A stretch of 64,000 nt of DNA from Progne subis subis (GCA_022316685.1 JAKJHU010000037.1:1847792-1911791), one strand, 5' to 3'; counted from the first letter of the stretch, positions 12,756-25,292 are shown. The notes: generated by a model from the letters alone, not told the origin. Numbers and translations: made by a program.

Positions 12756-13166
12756 TCAGATGTTGGGCTGTTTCTGTGTTCCTAAAAGGACATAGCTTAC
12801 ATAGTTCACAAGACTTTGTTCATACCAGATTACAAACTGGACTCAACACCATTGGATCTGGTGCCTCCAGACCTGTTACTTTGGGATGGTACTCACAGGA
12901 GAACAGGCTGTTCTCTTCTCAAAGCTGCCATTGATTTTTCTCCACCTCTTAGCACTGAGTGTTGGAAACAGCTGATCTTAGCGTACGTTTGCACTGGATG
13001 CCCCTGTTTAGGGCTTCCCTTGGGGTTGCCCTGCAAGTCAGCAGAGGAGTGCAGTTACAACATGAGCCTCCTGTGTCGTGCCTCTTCTCCATGACCCTAG
13101 AGGCTGCTTGGAATTGTCACCAGGAGCAGCAACTGACTGCTGTGGGCACATGCGTATCTCAGAATG

Positions 13167-13234
13167 GAATCATAGAATCACTTAGATTGGAAAATTCCTC
13201 CTGAGATCATCAAATCCAGCTGTTCAGCAAAACC
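13167..13234 (-). mobile_element. CR1-type LINE 3'-end fragment
   Basis: The + strand reads GAATCATAGAATCACTTAGA and continues with a TTGGAAAA motif, then GAGATCATCAAATCCAGC. This resembles the reverse complement of avian CR1 3' ends, which carry the ATTCTRTG octamer at their terminus. The element therefore lies on the minus strand with its 3' end near 13167. Only about 70 bases are recognisable and they are diverged, so it is an old 5'-truncated copy. A homopolymer A run lies about 120 bases to the right. The duplicate is at 28705-28772. Confidence 0.65.
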
Positions 13235-13350
13235 CTTCACTCCTGAGGCACAGATTCGGGAATGGACTTGATTGGGGACATGCGGTTGGGATTAATATTC
13301 TCAGCAGTACTGAAAATAGCTGAACCTTGCAATTATTCCCTTAGTACAGG

Positions 13351-13372
13351 AAAAAAAAAAAAAAAAAAAAAA
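13351..13372. repeat. Poly-A homopolymer
   Basis: A run of 22 A lies in the CAVIN4 intron. Copy B has a run of about 24 at the equivalent place (from 28888), one of the homopolymer length differences between the copies. It might be an old retroposed tail, but no body was recognised next to it. Confidence 0.85.
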
Positions 13373-13794
13373 GATTGAAACAACAGAGGAATGGAGGAGA
13401 TCAGGAGTATGTGAAGTCACAAACAGGAAGTTTAGGACCTGGGACAGGACTCAACTTGCCAGGCATTCATTAGACATCAGTAACACAGATGTTTGTACAT
13501 TTGGCCTGTATATTCCTTTCAAGTAAGCAGAGAGAAGTGTGTGGAACTTGATCCAACAAGTTGTAGACCTCTGCTTCTGGATACAGTTTCTACATTTTAA
13601 GTATCTTCTCTCTCCATGTAGTTAAAAGGTTTTTCAGGAAGGAGTTCACATGGAGACACATTTGCTTGGGCAGGTAAGTTCAGCAGTTTCTGATAACTGG
13701 TTTTTGCTTGGAATTGAGAACTCTTCCCTGGTCTAGCTGACTTGTAGGAGCAGTCATCATGTGATGAATGAATGAATCAAAACATTACCAAGTA

Positions 13795-13810
13795 TATATA
13801 TATATATATT
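13795..13810. repeat. AT dinucleotide repeat
   Basis: A short (TA)n microsatellite occurs within the CAVIN4 intron. The matching tract in copy B (about 29328-29344) differs in length. Confidence 0.8.
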
Positions 13811-15110
13811 TGTCTTATCACACCTTGTGATGTTTTTTTCTCCTTTCCTTGCAATGGGCTTCCAGAAAACTTGTAAATGAGATATTTCACCAGTTTGATT
13901 GCAAGCCTGCAAACTGACCTTCAGAGCTATTCCCTGGTCTAGTTGCATAAAGCAATAGCAGAGCAGAGAAGTGTGAAGCTCTTGTTTTCCCCTGAAGCTG
14001 CAGTCGTCCTTTTTATGCGGCATGTGGTAGCCTGGAGCCAAGGGCTTCTCCCCTAAAGTGGTGTAACTGGGAACTCGCTGCTCATTGACTGCTGCAAGCC
14101 ACAGACAGCAATAATGGCAGAACAAGACGGGTCCCTTTGTAGTCATTGTATGCTGGTGGTTGAATTAATGAATTTCTGTCAGAATTTAAATAAAAGGGAT
14201 GTATATTAGGCTTCACAAAAGAGAAATGAGGGGAGTTGACTGTTCTGACCGGGCTGGTTTTTCATTGTGTAAAAATAATTATAGATGCAGTAACAACCCT
14301 TAGCCTTAAAGTCTTACATGCTGAAGTGTTTACCTGATAAAATTTCTTAGGTGGGCTTTTAAAATGATCTCTCTCATCTGAGCAGATTTTCGGCCTTCTG
14401 TCAGAGATTCTGAAGTGACATATTTGCAGAAGAAATGAGGGGATCACTTGAGATTTATTAAGCTTCACTCTTAATTGTTAGAATATGAGTAAAAGCACTG
14501 AATGATTTGTAACTGGTTATTCATCAGTGGTTTCGTGTTGATTTAGTGTACAGTTTCAAGTAGATGTTTTCCTGATTTACCTTGGCTACCAGTCTGAATA
14601 ACAAGTCATTCATCCAACATGCAAATTTCTAAGATTTGTTTAAAACATTGTGGCAATGCAGTTTCCTGCCCATCATTTGCATCACCAGTTGTCATAGACA
14701 CAGCAGCAGTGCCAGAGCAGGTGCTGGGTAGCCTTTGACCATTCTGCTGCTGCTTCGTGCTCTGCTTCAGAATTGTCAGGTGATCACCAGTCAGTCCCAT
14801 CTGTGCTTATGTTAATCATCACCTGCACTTTCCATGTCATACACCCCAAGGCTGAAAGATCATTTGCTGTGACATTTCCCTGTGCAACACAATGACTCTA
14901 AGTTACGGCGTTTCATCTGTCTCTCCTCCCTACTTATGCTAAGAGAAGTTTCTTTAGGACCATTGTGACTCTTGATTTTATATATAAAATACATATATAT
15001 GCTATTTTAGATATATAAAAATGAACTATTTATTTGGTCATTCTGATTTTCTGAGGTTTTTCTTTATTATTTTAAAAAGCTTTGTTGTGCTGAAGTGTTG
15101 GTTGAAATTA

Positions 15111-15140
15111 GGTAACAGTTGAGAGCTGATAACTGTTGCC
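15111..15140. other. Inverted repeat, 10 bp stem with 10 base loop
   Basis: GGTAACAGTT is followed ten bases later by AACTGTTGCC, which can pair over all ten positions with one G-T wobble. It lies in the CAVIN4 intron and is conserved in copy B. It is too short to be called a microRNA precursor. Confidence 0.5.
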
Positions 15141-15481
15141 TTTATTAAAGCTGTTTAGAGTTATGTTTCAAGCTATTTGAAAATAGAATGCAAAACCAGT
15201 TTATAGAATTTCTAGCAAATATTTATGTGTGAAACAGTGTATTACCTTTTTTTCTCTCTGCCAATTTTGGAAGCCCAGTCTGAGTTTTGTAATACAAAGT
15301 TTTGAATACATATACCAAAGAACAGGAAAGGACAAGGGATGTAAAGCTCTTGAATTTGCTACATTCATTAAAATGCCCTCATATTCCATTATTTTTTCTT
15401 TTCAAATGACATAATAAAATTGTTACTGAAAGTATCATTAAAAATGTTCGTGTACTTAAATAAAGCCTAAGTATTTTTTTA

Positions 15482-15500
15482 CAGTGACATTATGTCACTG
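15482..15500. other. 19 bp near-perfect palindrome
   Basis: CAGTGACAT, one central T, then ATGTCACTG form a perfect 9 bp inverted repeat. The core TGACA-TTA-TGTCA contains two inverted TGACA half-sites of the kind bound by TALE homeodomain proteins. Binding is speculation from the motif. The same sequence is at 31013-31031 in copy B. Confidence 0.5.
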
Positions 15501-18500
15501 CTTCGCTTAGCAAATCAAGTGAAGTCGAACTGAAAAACACACATTTTCTTAAGGAAAATAAAAGTACTGCTGCTATTAATTATTGATCCCATCTGTGCTC
15601 CCAAAGAGTGGAAATTTATCTAATAAGTTTGCGAGGGAATCTTTTCAACCCTTTTTTCTCTTCCCAGCCTCACAGTCCTTGATGAAGGCATGACATTCTT
15701 CCAGCAGCTCACTTTGGCTCCCTAGTGCAGCAGTAAGTGGAGGCTGCTTTTAGACCCAGCCGGATCTTTGCCCGGACTCCACGGCTGAAAAATACCTGAG
15801 ACATTGCTAAACAATTTGCTCTGCCATTTCCCCCTTTCTCTTCCCAAAGAAGAGGAGAGCCTGACTGTGCAGGCAGGGTTACCAAGAAGGCACATTCTGA
15901 AACAGCCTCTTTTCCCCTGTGGGTTTCAATTATCTGAGCGTTGCCACCTTGAGAGTCCCATAGGGTTGATTAGAGACATTGGCACATTTAAGATTATTTA
16001 CCTATTGGTTTTAACGTTTCAGTGAGGTGGAAATGTCAGCACATTTCCCTTTGCATGGTTGAGGAGCAGGGGCATTAGCCTCCCCCCATAGATGCTTTAC
16101 TATAGCCTATGGGAAAAAATGCTACTGCTTTGATCCCTTCCTTGTGGTTAGAAGATGCCTGCAGTGCCTGCAAACTGGTCACTGTTCCCTCCCATGGGTG
16201 CTGAGAAGCCAGCATTTTGGCAGCTGATGGAAAGTTTGAAGAGCAAAAGGAGGGTTTGAAAGACACAGTCTATGTTGCCTTGAAAAATTTCTAATTGTGA
16301 ATGAAATTGAAATGAGAGCAGAGGGTGAAAATTTCGGTGATGGAGTCAGCCTCTGTTAGTTCAATATTCTCTGGCCCTGGAGCCATCTGTCCAAATCAAT
16401 GTCATGCTGGCCTTCTTCATCAAAGAAGAGGGTTACTTATATGTTTACTTTGAAATCAGCCAGGCCCTTAAGAACTCAAAATTCTTAGGCTAAGCATATT
16501 TGAGAGGTTAAATACTCAAAAAATAGGAAAAAGCAAAGTTCAGGTTTAAGATACTGTCATAGCAAAGCTGTCATGCCAGGGGCTTCACCAGCCACTCCTG
16601 AATTGTGCAATTGTTCTGTTATGGTGTTACACCTTTAAGTTTTTTTCCTTAAGCAGCGGTTCTATATACCCTGCAGCTACAACTGCAAAGGTCTCCAGGA
16701 TTTTCCCTTACCATTCAACCAAGGCTTTCAGTCCCTCCTTTGCGACCACAAAACTTGAAGTATTTCTCTTTCAGGCTTCATGTCCTTCCAGACACATGCA
16801 TTTCTCCAAAATATTTCCAGTTTCAACACACCATCTACTCTCTCCTCCTAGACCCATTCATAACACACAACCCTTCTTCTCAGCACCCTTTCCCCCTCAC
16901 AACGTTCAGGTCTACAGCAAGGTACCTGAGCAGTGACATGCTTGCTCAGAACAAGTGTCAGACTGGGGGAGGACAGACAGAATGACCCAAAACAGCCAGC
17001 TCCGCAGAAGCGCACTTATACCTTTGTGTCAGAACTCAGCTCCATTCTCAAATTGGTGGAAAATGCCCAAAGGTTTCTGTGTTACTAGAGGGGCCATGTA
17101 AGTGTGAGAAGGTGGGAGATGCATAATATGAACATGTGTGTAACACTTCTCGTACAAATCGAAAACAACTTTCAAATCAAACATTTACATGACAGATTTA
17201 CCAACTTTTTTCTTGGAAGAGAAGGAAAAAATATTATTCTGTTGGAAAGGTCTGTTTCCAGTATGTTGATTGGTGGATAACTTTTCAGCAGATTATGGCC
17301 AACGAGAAATTATGGCCAACAAACACACCAGGACCAATGTGAGAACCCTCTGCAGGTGCTTCTTCGAGGAGCAGTGATGAAAGGGAAAGGGAATCTTCAG
17401 CTTCCACCAATTTGTTTTCTTATTCTGGCCTGTGCTTGTCATTGGTGTTTGCCAGTAGATAAGGCAAGCAGAGAACATGTCCTATGTATTAACCGATAGA
17501 CAGCCCCTATGATGGCATGCCTCTTTCTTCAAGAAATCATGTTAAAAATAACTGACTGCTTGGTATAATGTTTAGTGTGAAATAATCTCCTGTCCTCATT
17601 TTAGATCCTCCCTCACCTCCCATGAGTGGTGGTGGTGGGTACAAGTCCTTCCTAGCAAAATGCTTAAGCGGATTTTTAACAAAAACTTGAAAGTAGCAGC
17701 ATCAATGGCTCAACTCCCTTCTCACCCTCCTCAAAGATTGGACTGCCCAGTCCTGCTATTCCCAGTACCACCTGCTTTACAGACAAGGAGAAAGCTCTCA
17801 CCCAATTTAGGGCTTTGCTCTATGCTGCTGAAATCAGATGTTTGGTCTTTCGGTTTTAGTGAGTTATAAAGTAGCTATATGCTTTGACTCTGTCTGTTTC
17901 CCACCTGGTATTAAAGCTTCTTGTCCTTGCCTTAGGAAGGATGAGCTCTTCTCTCCTCTCTTCCCTCTGCCCCACAGATATCTAGTGATAAGAAGAAAAG
18001 AGTTAGGAGCAGGAGAGAGAGAAATGAAGCAGATGAAAAAGCTCACCTACTGAGCCTAAATCACTGAATTTTTATTCCAAAACCTTCCTAACATGCTAGA
18101 CAGGCTCTCTAATACTTTCCACTTCGGTAACATCCAGAAATCTTGAGAGGAGATAGAAACTCACACTAACGTTTTGCCTTGCTACTTTTGATTCTGCAGG
18201 ATGTGTGCAGAGACCAAGGAAAAGAAGAAAATCAAAGATTTGGCTAAGTTCATGTTGAGAGTCTGTAGGAGAATGTAAATGTTTCTCAGGATAAGCAGCT
18301 TAGTTTCTGTGTCTCATCTACAAGATCTTCATCTCACATATTCTTGTTAATAACTTTTGATTCTAACATGTATGTAGGAAAGCTGAAGTGCTCTCTTCTG
18401 TAGCTAACAGACTAAAGGTAAATACAATAAAAATCTGGTGATTGACAAAAAATACAGACAAGTTCTTCTTCCAAAGATAGACAACTTAAATACTGCAGAG

Positions 18501-20162
18501 AAAATAGTGTCTCTGCCTCCCCTCCTTTTGAAAAGTAATCCTCATATGAGAGGCATATTCCTCTCCCCATATTGTATTCATCTCTGTATGTACTGAAATT
18601 TTAGAATATTTGTTCTGGAAATATTTTTGTTACTATTTCAGCTGAAGGAGTGGAGTATAATTTAAAAACTTTGAGGAATTACTATCCAGCTGTGTTTTAG
18701 TTAATTTTCAGAAAAAAAGAGATTATGTTTATATGTAGAAGTCTTTATATAAATAATGTTAATTTGCACATGTTAATGAAGATTATTAGCAAAGTATTGT
18801 AGTTTTCTTCCTGCTGATTTTGACAGATGAGTTGAACAACATGCTGCTGTAATCAATGTAACATAATTTGTTCCTATTTTTTCTAAGCATTAACAACTAT
18901 TTTACAAGAGAGTTTTCAATGAAGCCAAGGCATGATGAGAAACACTTAAGTAGGCTTTATCTGTCAAATAGCTCAATGTATGTTATTTTATGTATTGCTA
19001 ACACTCAGTAAAATAACATGACTCACTACTAGTGAATCACTGTGAAAAATGACAGACATCTTTTTGGTTGGAAAGAAGTTCACAGCAAAATATTCAGTTA
19101 GCCTTACTTGGTATTCATTGGTTCACATCTTCAATCTCTGCCTACATCAGGATGATAAGGGTACTAAGGGTCAAGTCCTGACACTGCCATACCCCAGAAA
19201 TCAACTAAAGTAGTTATGACTAATGGGAAACAGCTTAGAAAAGTGTCTTACAGCTGTTGTACCTGTTTGCACCCCAAAGGGCTGCTGCTCTTGGGAGAAG
19301 AGCATGGGCATGTGCATGTAAAAACCTAGTAGGGAAGAAGGGTATGGCATTGTCCATACCCCTCCTACAAGTTACGATTTTTCTACTCTGCATACACTGC
19401 ACTTCTAGATAGAAGTAACTCACTGACATTGAGCTACAAATTTGTATTGTCCATACAGATCAGGTAAACAGCTTTCTTAGGAATAAGAATAAAATTCAGA
19501 TAAATTCTTCATTGCCGTAAACTTTCTTCCCTTTATTTTCTCTGACATCCTTAACAACTAGCTGATTCTTGGTAAATGTTTTGTTTACTTTGGACAGTTT
19601 TTGGAAGTCTTCCATGTTTTTGAGCTTTGAGCTTCTAGCAATTTTTCTTTGGAGAGGCTGTATGAATTCCTAGTGCTAAGATATCTAGGATAGTGACCAT
19701 TTCCAAGCATGCTGTTGATACACATTAGACATGTCATATAAACATATAATTCTGCATGTTCAAACAGGCACCAAACTCACCACAGGACACAGAGGTGCTT
19801 GCTCAGGAATAGCAAACATTTCCAGATGGAACAAATCAAGTTCACCTCAGCAATGAATTGTGTGTTACTGGGTTTACCACATAACATCTCCCTGCTTTAC
19901 TGACTAGTCCCCTTGGGCAGCCAGCACATATAATATGGTGGTGTTCATTCCCTTCTGGGCAGCCACAGCAGTGTTCGCTAAGTTCCAAACAGTCAAAAAT
20001 GCACTAATAATAGTAGTAGACCAAAGTTACTCATACCACTGAGGCATTTGCTTGGACAGTGTACAGCTGACACAAGCCCATGAGCCATTTTTGTCTACAG
20101 TGTCTGCTTTTATTGGTGAGGAGTAATGGATCTAGGTCCAATCCAAAGAAGCAGATAAGCTC

Positions 20163-20180
20163 AAAAAAAAAAAAAAAAAA
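20163..20180. repeat. Poly-A homopolymer (18 bases)
   Basis: A homopolymer lies about 320 bases before the CAVIN4 exon 2 acceptor. It is also present in copy B. Confidence 0.85.
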
Positions 20181-20497
20181 GACCTAGACAAATCTGCTCT
20201 GAAAACCATCAGAGGCCATAGGACCATTGCATTAATTAATTTCAGGTAGAACCACAGTGAAAAGAAAATTTTGATCAGGAATATAATATCTTTAGAGAGC
20301 TTGGCAAAGATTTCTTTTGCCATTTGTGTTATGCATAGATTGAGTATGACGGTACAAGCCTACCTTACTTTCTTACAGTATTATATTTTAGTTAGCATTA
20401 ATTAACAGCAAGCCAACCAAAAAAAAAAAAGAATGGTTGAACCATCATCTTTCTGACACACACTTGCTGGAACATGACTCTTTGCTTTTATTCACAG

Positions 20498-21154
20498 GAG
20501 GAAACCGAGTGTCCTTCATCCCTCTCTGTTATCAAAGAGATGACAGCTGGTGAAACTATAGAGGATGATTTCTTCCCACCTGATGATCTCTCTTCTGATG
20601 AAGAATATTATATTGAAGAAAGCAAAGCAACTAAGTTCAAGAAATCAGGCATGAGGCGCATTGATGACATCAAAAAGGCATTTTCAAGGGAAAATATCCA
20701 AAAAACAAGACAAAATTTTGGCAAGAAGGTAAACAGGCTCCAAACTAGGATAGTGACCCCTGAGAGGAGAGAGAGGATCAGGCAGTCAGGAGAGAGACTG
20801 AGACAATCTGGAATAAGGATCAAGAAAACCATTTCACAAGCTGCTCCAACAAAGGAAACATTTAAGATCCATAAAAAAAGTAAAGAACGAACAGGAGCCG
20901 AAGGTCAGGAGGGGATCCAGGAAGCCAGTGTTCACATTTCCTCTGAGCTCCCAGCAGCAGAGCCCTTCACTGAAGAAATCTCTTACACAGAAGTGATCAC
21001 TAAGGTAAAGAAAGACAAGAACAGTGCAACAAAAGGTGCTTCCCAGTCAACTGAAATAGGGGTGACTATCCCAGAAGTCGTCCTTAAGCAGGAAAGAAAA
21101 GAAGGAGGAGGTGAGGATGACGTCCCTTTGCTAGACTTGAAGCAATCAGTATAA
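20498..21154 (+). CDS. CAVIN4: CAVIN4 (MURC) coding exon 2, copy A
   Basis: This encodes the C-terminal 218 residues of CAVIN4, starting after a TTCACAG acceptor with EETECPSSLS and ending KQSV then TAA. The open frame extends a few codons upstream (from 20474), but these are intronic; the splice join Q|EETE is in phase 0 with exon 1. Visible features are an acidic block (DLSSDEEYYIEES), a basic helical second region (DDIKKAFSRENIQKTRQNF) and the arginine-rich TPERRERIRQSGERLRQSG motif, which mediates membrane and lipid association in cavins. A mixed acidic/basic tail ends in DDVPLLDLK. Compared with my memory of the human protein there is one fewer RLRQSGE unit. The encoded protein is identical to that at 36025-36681; the two exons differ only by two third-position substitutions (20932 and 21022). 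Confidence 0.96.
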   Translation, partial: EETECPSSLSVIKEMTAGETIEDDFFPPDDLSSDEEYYIEESKATKFKKSGMRRIDDIKKAFSRENIQKTRQNFGKKVNRLQTRIVTPERRERIRQSGERLRQSGIRIKKTISQAAPTKETFKIHKKSKERTGAEGQEGIQEASVHISSELPAAEPFTEEISYTEVITKVKKDKNSATKGASQSTEIGVTIPEVVLKQERKEGGGEDDVPLLDLKQSV

Positions 21155-22510
21155 GGAGTCATTGAGCACACGTGCCATACTGTCCTCACTGAGCAAGAGA
21201 GAATACAGTATGGACTCACTCAGCTTTAGAAAAAATGTGTGAATTTGTGTTATATCACAAACCGTGTTGGTGTTGTTCTGCCATCCACACTGATGTCTGT
21301 AGTGTTGTCTTCCTGACAAAAGTCAAGCCATGCAAACTGAATGAAGGGGCTCCCCCTCTGTCTCGGCAAGTGCCGACAGCCATCGTTAACCCAAATGGAA
21401 CTCGCAATGTCAAAGGGAGATGGGAATCTGCTGCATTTCCAAGATTGATTTAGCAGTCACTTTACAGCCTAATCACTCTCATCGTTTCATGTACAACAGT
21501 ATAAAATTTATTTCCATTATCTTATACCAACTCATCTGATCAGAAAACAATAACAAAGCTATTACTTCATATTAGCAAAATGAAGACCTATGGAAAACGT
21601 CATTTAGCTGTATTATTACTTAAGGGCCCTCGCAGAAAAAGCAGGAAGAGCATACTCCTGCTTTACCCACAATATGAAAAAATGTGACAGGAGTAGGGTT
21701 TTGAGTAAATTGTGTTTTTTATTAGTGGAAAAGAGAAACTCCTGAAATGACTACAGGCTATTTCCAGACTTCTGGAATAGGAAGGTTCATTGTAAGTAGG
21801 CAATGCATTTTGTGCATTTATGGAGTAAGAATAAAAAAGAAGACACATTAAATATGGAATAGCAGGAGGAAAAGGGAAGGAGGTATTGTATTTATGTTTT
21901 GGAAAGATGAGATTGTGAGGAAGGCAACAATGAAGCAGTAAAAGTGGAATTAGATGAAAGCATAGGTTCTGGATAAATGGAGAGAAAAATGAGAATATTA
22001 TAACTACAGATTCCTTGAGATCTTTTAGAATACTATTATTCTTTGCAGAGGATCATAGGGTTTATGAACATAACTGACCAGACAAGGGAATTGTTTTGTT
22101 TTCCACTCTGTGTTTTTTCCAAGCTTCACTGCAATTAAAATCTATTATACAAAGTCACAGATGTACAGGGCCAATCCATAACCCAATTCTTTTTTTTTCC
22201 TATCATCATCATTATTGACCAGTCACAGCCTCAGGGATTATGAGACAGACACCCTTTGGACTATGGAATGCTGTTTGCAAATCTCAGGAGCCAGTGCCCT
22301 GACATCAGATATGTTTGTAAACATGACTGCTATGCTAACATGGGGTGCAGGACTGTACTGCTCTCTTCATTCTTAAATGGAGTTGCCTTCAAAGTACTTA
22401 TCTAAAGCAATGTTAGTCATTACTATCTGTGTGAAACTTGTACAATATTGCCAAAACCTGTATGATTGTATTTAATATCTCGGGTTCATTAAACAGAAGA
22501 GCATAACTTG
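21155..22510 (+). other. CAVIN4: CAVIN4 3'UTR, copy A (extent uncertain)
   Basis: Sequence downstream of the stop carries AATAAA at 21830-21835 and ATTAAA at 22488-22493, with another AATAAA at 22771-22776 if the UTR is longer. A small perfect hairpin (TCGGC-AAGT-GCCGA) lies at 21363-21375. Which signal is used cannot be told from sequence alone. Confidence 0.5.
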
Positions 22511-25073
22511 GTTATCTATATACATTGTTTGAAGACTTTCAGCTAATTGTTAATCTATCATTCAAATATAATTAGTTTGATTTCAAATATTCTGTCTGCC
22601 AGTTCTTTCATTTAGATTGGTGTACAACCAACTTGAAGTGAAACAGCTTTAGCAATAATAACTAGGGAACACTGGTTGGGGAAGGTCAATGTTTTACTGT
22701 ATCAGTGACATTTCAAATCAAATTAATGTCGCCAGATTGGGAGCAGCAACTCCACTGAGCAGAAGGGCAGAATAAAGCAAGAGAAGGAGATGGGGAAGGG
22801 AACAGTATTCCTGTCAATAGTAAATTGATCATCCCCACTCTACTATAATCACATGCAAAAGGGAAAGAGCATTTTGCTTGTAGGATGCACTGAAGGTTTT
22901 GTTTGGTGTTTTGGTGATTACTAGTGATAAGAAGCCTTTTTGGAGCAAAGTCAGTTTATGTTCTTCAGTTCTGTATAAAACTGTAGCTGTCTTCAGTGAA
23001 ATACTATATGATTTTTTCTGGTTCTTCAGTAATATGGCCTGCATTCTGTTCTGCAAGATTTGGCATTTTCCTAAATTTTCCTAAAACAGGGTTTAGTTAT
23101 TGAAATGAAAACATTGATGTTCAAATAAGCTATTTATTTGCATTTTTATACAGCAGAACACTATGTGCTAGAACATAACTGCCTATAGATTTTCTTCATA
23201 TAGTATTTAATTTTTTCATTTTGCTTGACAAAAAGTGATAGTTTCCATGGAGTATATCATATAGCACCAGATATAACTTCTATCAAACATATATTTTCTA
23301 ATGTTTACTTCTAGCTTCAGTTGGTCAGAGGATGATTTGTTTCATAGCAAGCAGTGAGTTCTTCAGGTGTGCAAAGTATTTCAACGTACATTTCTTATTT
23401 TAAATTACTATCACTGTTACTGACCTGACTTTTACATGCACAGAGAGATTAACGTTAAATTACTCCATACCCCCTCATAAAGGTAGGGGATGGGGAAAAC
23501 TGCCATGGTTTGCAACCTCAGTTTCCGTGGAACAGCACAGACCTTCGCTGCTTGAAGTCTCCCCCATCTTTTTCATAATTTCCAAGATCAATGATCATGA
23601 AGCCAAACCTTCAGCCTTCTCAGAAACAAAATGCTCAATGAAATTAGTTGATGTACAGCCACACTGCAGGGAGGTCTGGTGTATATTTTTTGAACAGTTG
23701 GTTTCACTTAAAAAGATAATCATGCCGGCACTGTTGCTTCCTAGCTCTGTGGAAAAAAGGGACCTTGTCCCTGTCTGCTCTGTTTTCCAAGAAGAAAGCT
23801 GGCACTCTGCATTTTGTTGTGGGTGTGAGTGTGAATATCAAACTTCCTCATGGAATGAGCCTTGCTATTGCTAACTGCAGAGTAAAACTGGCTATGCAAA
23901 GGGGTGAACTACTTCCTTAGACACTTACTATACAAAAATTAGAAGCGTTTACAAGGAGAAAAAAAAAAAAAAATGAAGTACTGACTGCAAGTCATTCTTT
24001 CATAGCATCCAACAATTCCTTTTGCTTTGAATTTGTGCTAATGAAAGAAGCTAAACATATTTTCTGCCAATATCCATCTGTCTATTAAAAGAGAAGGGTC
24101 AATCATCCTTCAGTTACAGGGTATACAGTAGTGGTAGTTAACACAAAAATACTTGAACCATTTCAGGTGAAGTGTGGCCTGTGTGTTGTCTTCTTTTTTT
24201 AATAAAACAGATGCAAAATACAGAACAAAATGCACTTAAGAGGTTTGAGTTTGCAGGATTAAGGCATTAATCCAAACAGAACAAGTACTAATAGAACCAA
24301 AATGGTGTTCAGATGTGTTTACTCTGAGAAAACTTTAAAACCTTCACTCCTGCTAATAAGGGGGGGTGTGCACACCTTCCTCATAAGTGGATATAGGTTT
24401 AGAAACTAGTTAATGGGTACAAAAGGCACTTCTTTTGCAAAGATAAACACTCCTATTTCTATGATAGTTTATATTAAAAAATGGCTGTTCAAGAAAATGA
24501 TCACAGCCATTTGTAAAACCACCCATCAAGTTTAGAAATGCAAAATCAAAGGAACTGTGCATTGAAATATACACAGATAAACATAAAACCTTACCATGCA
24601 TTTAATTACCTTGTCATTACAGCTTTAATCATGCTATGGATGATAAGATTTTAACTACAAAGTTGAATTTAAAAATAATTATATTATATTATGAAAAATT
24701 CTTGTATTAAGAAGGAAGATAACATCTACAAAAGAACCACCATAAGATATCAGAGCAGTCACTATCATAAGTTTTTTTTATATAGTGCTTCCATTATAAG
24801 CAGGTTAGTTGATTATATTTTCACTTCCTTTTTAAGAGTTGCCAAATTTACACCTGCAGTTGTTTTCCCTCTGATATTCCCAGGATAAATAAATTTAGTA
24901 TTCTTGCTGTGAACAGAGTAAGCTGATCTGTGTACAACTAACATAATCTCTATGTATCACCGGCCAATTCCCAACCTCCTGTGAGAAGGTAGCCACCACT
25001 TTGACAATAACAATGAAATACTGGCTGCAGCTTAATCCTACTTGATGGCTCTTTCTTTCATAGCTGTCTGTCC
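22511..25073. other. Intergenic region between convergent CAVIN4 and dynein 3' ends, copy A
   Basis: About 2.5 kb of AT-rich sequence separates the CAVIN4 3' end (+ strand) from the dynein stop codon (- strand, 25074-25076). It must contain the dynein 3'UTR on the minus strand; a possible ATTAAA signal reads from 24606 down to 24601. Open frames such as 23527-23874 are broken by single-base differences in copy B and have no recognisable domain. Confidence 0.5.
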
Positions 25074-25292
25074 TTACTTCGAGCTGCAGAGCAGTGCAAC
25101 CCCCCTCAAAGTCCAGTGATCAGGATTCTGCACTGTTTTCAGAAGCAAAGAGAAGATGTACGTCAGGTCTGTTCTCTGGGGCTTTTTGTAGACGGGGCAG
25201 GAGTACACATTTCCATGTAGCTTCCTTAGGTCGTTCAGCGCTGTTGTGCTAACGGCGTACACGTGGACTACGGGAAGGCTCGTGAACAGCAC
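25074..25292 (-). CDS. Axonemal dynein heavy chain, terminal coding exon, copy A
   Basis: The final 72 codons and stop (TAA at 25076-25074) encode the extreme C-terminus of a dynein heavy chain motor, the ATPase subunit that drives ciliary beating. The exon opens after a TTCTCAG acceptor with VLFTSLPVVHVYAV and contains the family hallmarks CPVYKKPQRTDLTYIF, QNPDHW and LRGVALLC. Ending in LRGVALLC plus three residues is typical of DNAH5/DNAH8-group chains. The segment between VYAV and the CPVYKK motif appears longer by several residues than I recall for mammalian DNAH5/8. The frame is open and splice sites are intact. The identical protein is encoded at 40600-40818, so one of the two is probably an assembly duplicate. 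Confidence 0.93.
   Translation of the reverse strand: MLFTSLPVVHVYAVSTTALNDLRKLHGNVYSCPVYKKPQRTDLTYIFSLLLKTVQNPDHWTLRGVALLCSSK

Larger units (their letters stand above)
8089..20497 (+). other. CAVIN4: CAVIN4 intron 1
   Basis: A 12.4 kb intron lies between the GTAACC donor and the TTCACAG acceptor at 20491-20497. It contains a 28-base T run, an A/C-only low-complexity tract, a CR1 LINE scrap, an A run, a short AT dinucleotide repeat and two inverted repeats, listed separately. No internal coding exon is recognisable. From 11301 onward the intron is also present a second time at 26857-36024 because of the assembly duplication. Confidence 0.85.

Noticed and set aside
12408..12795. Several overlapping open frames of about 75-115 codons on both strands (also at 28017-28472)
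   Set aside because: They consist of lysine/asparagine/proline or phenylalanine/glycine runs translated from the A/C low-complexity tract and change between the two copies.
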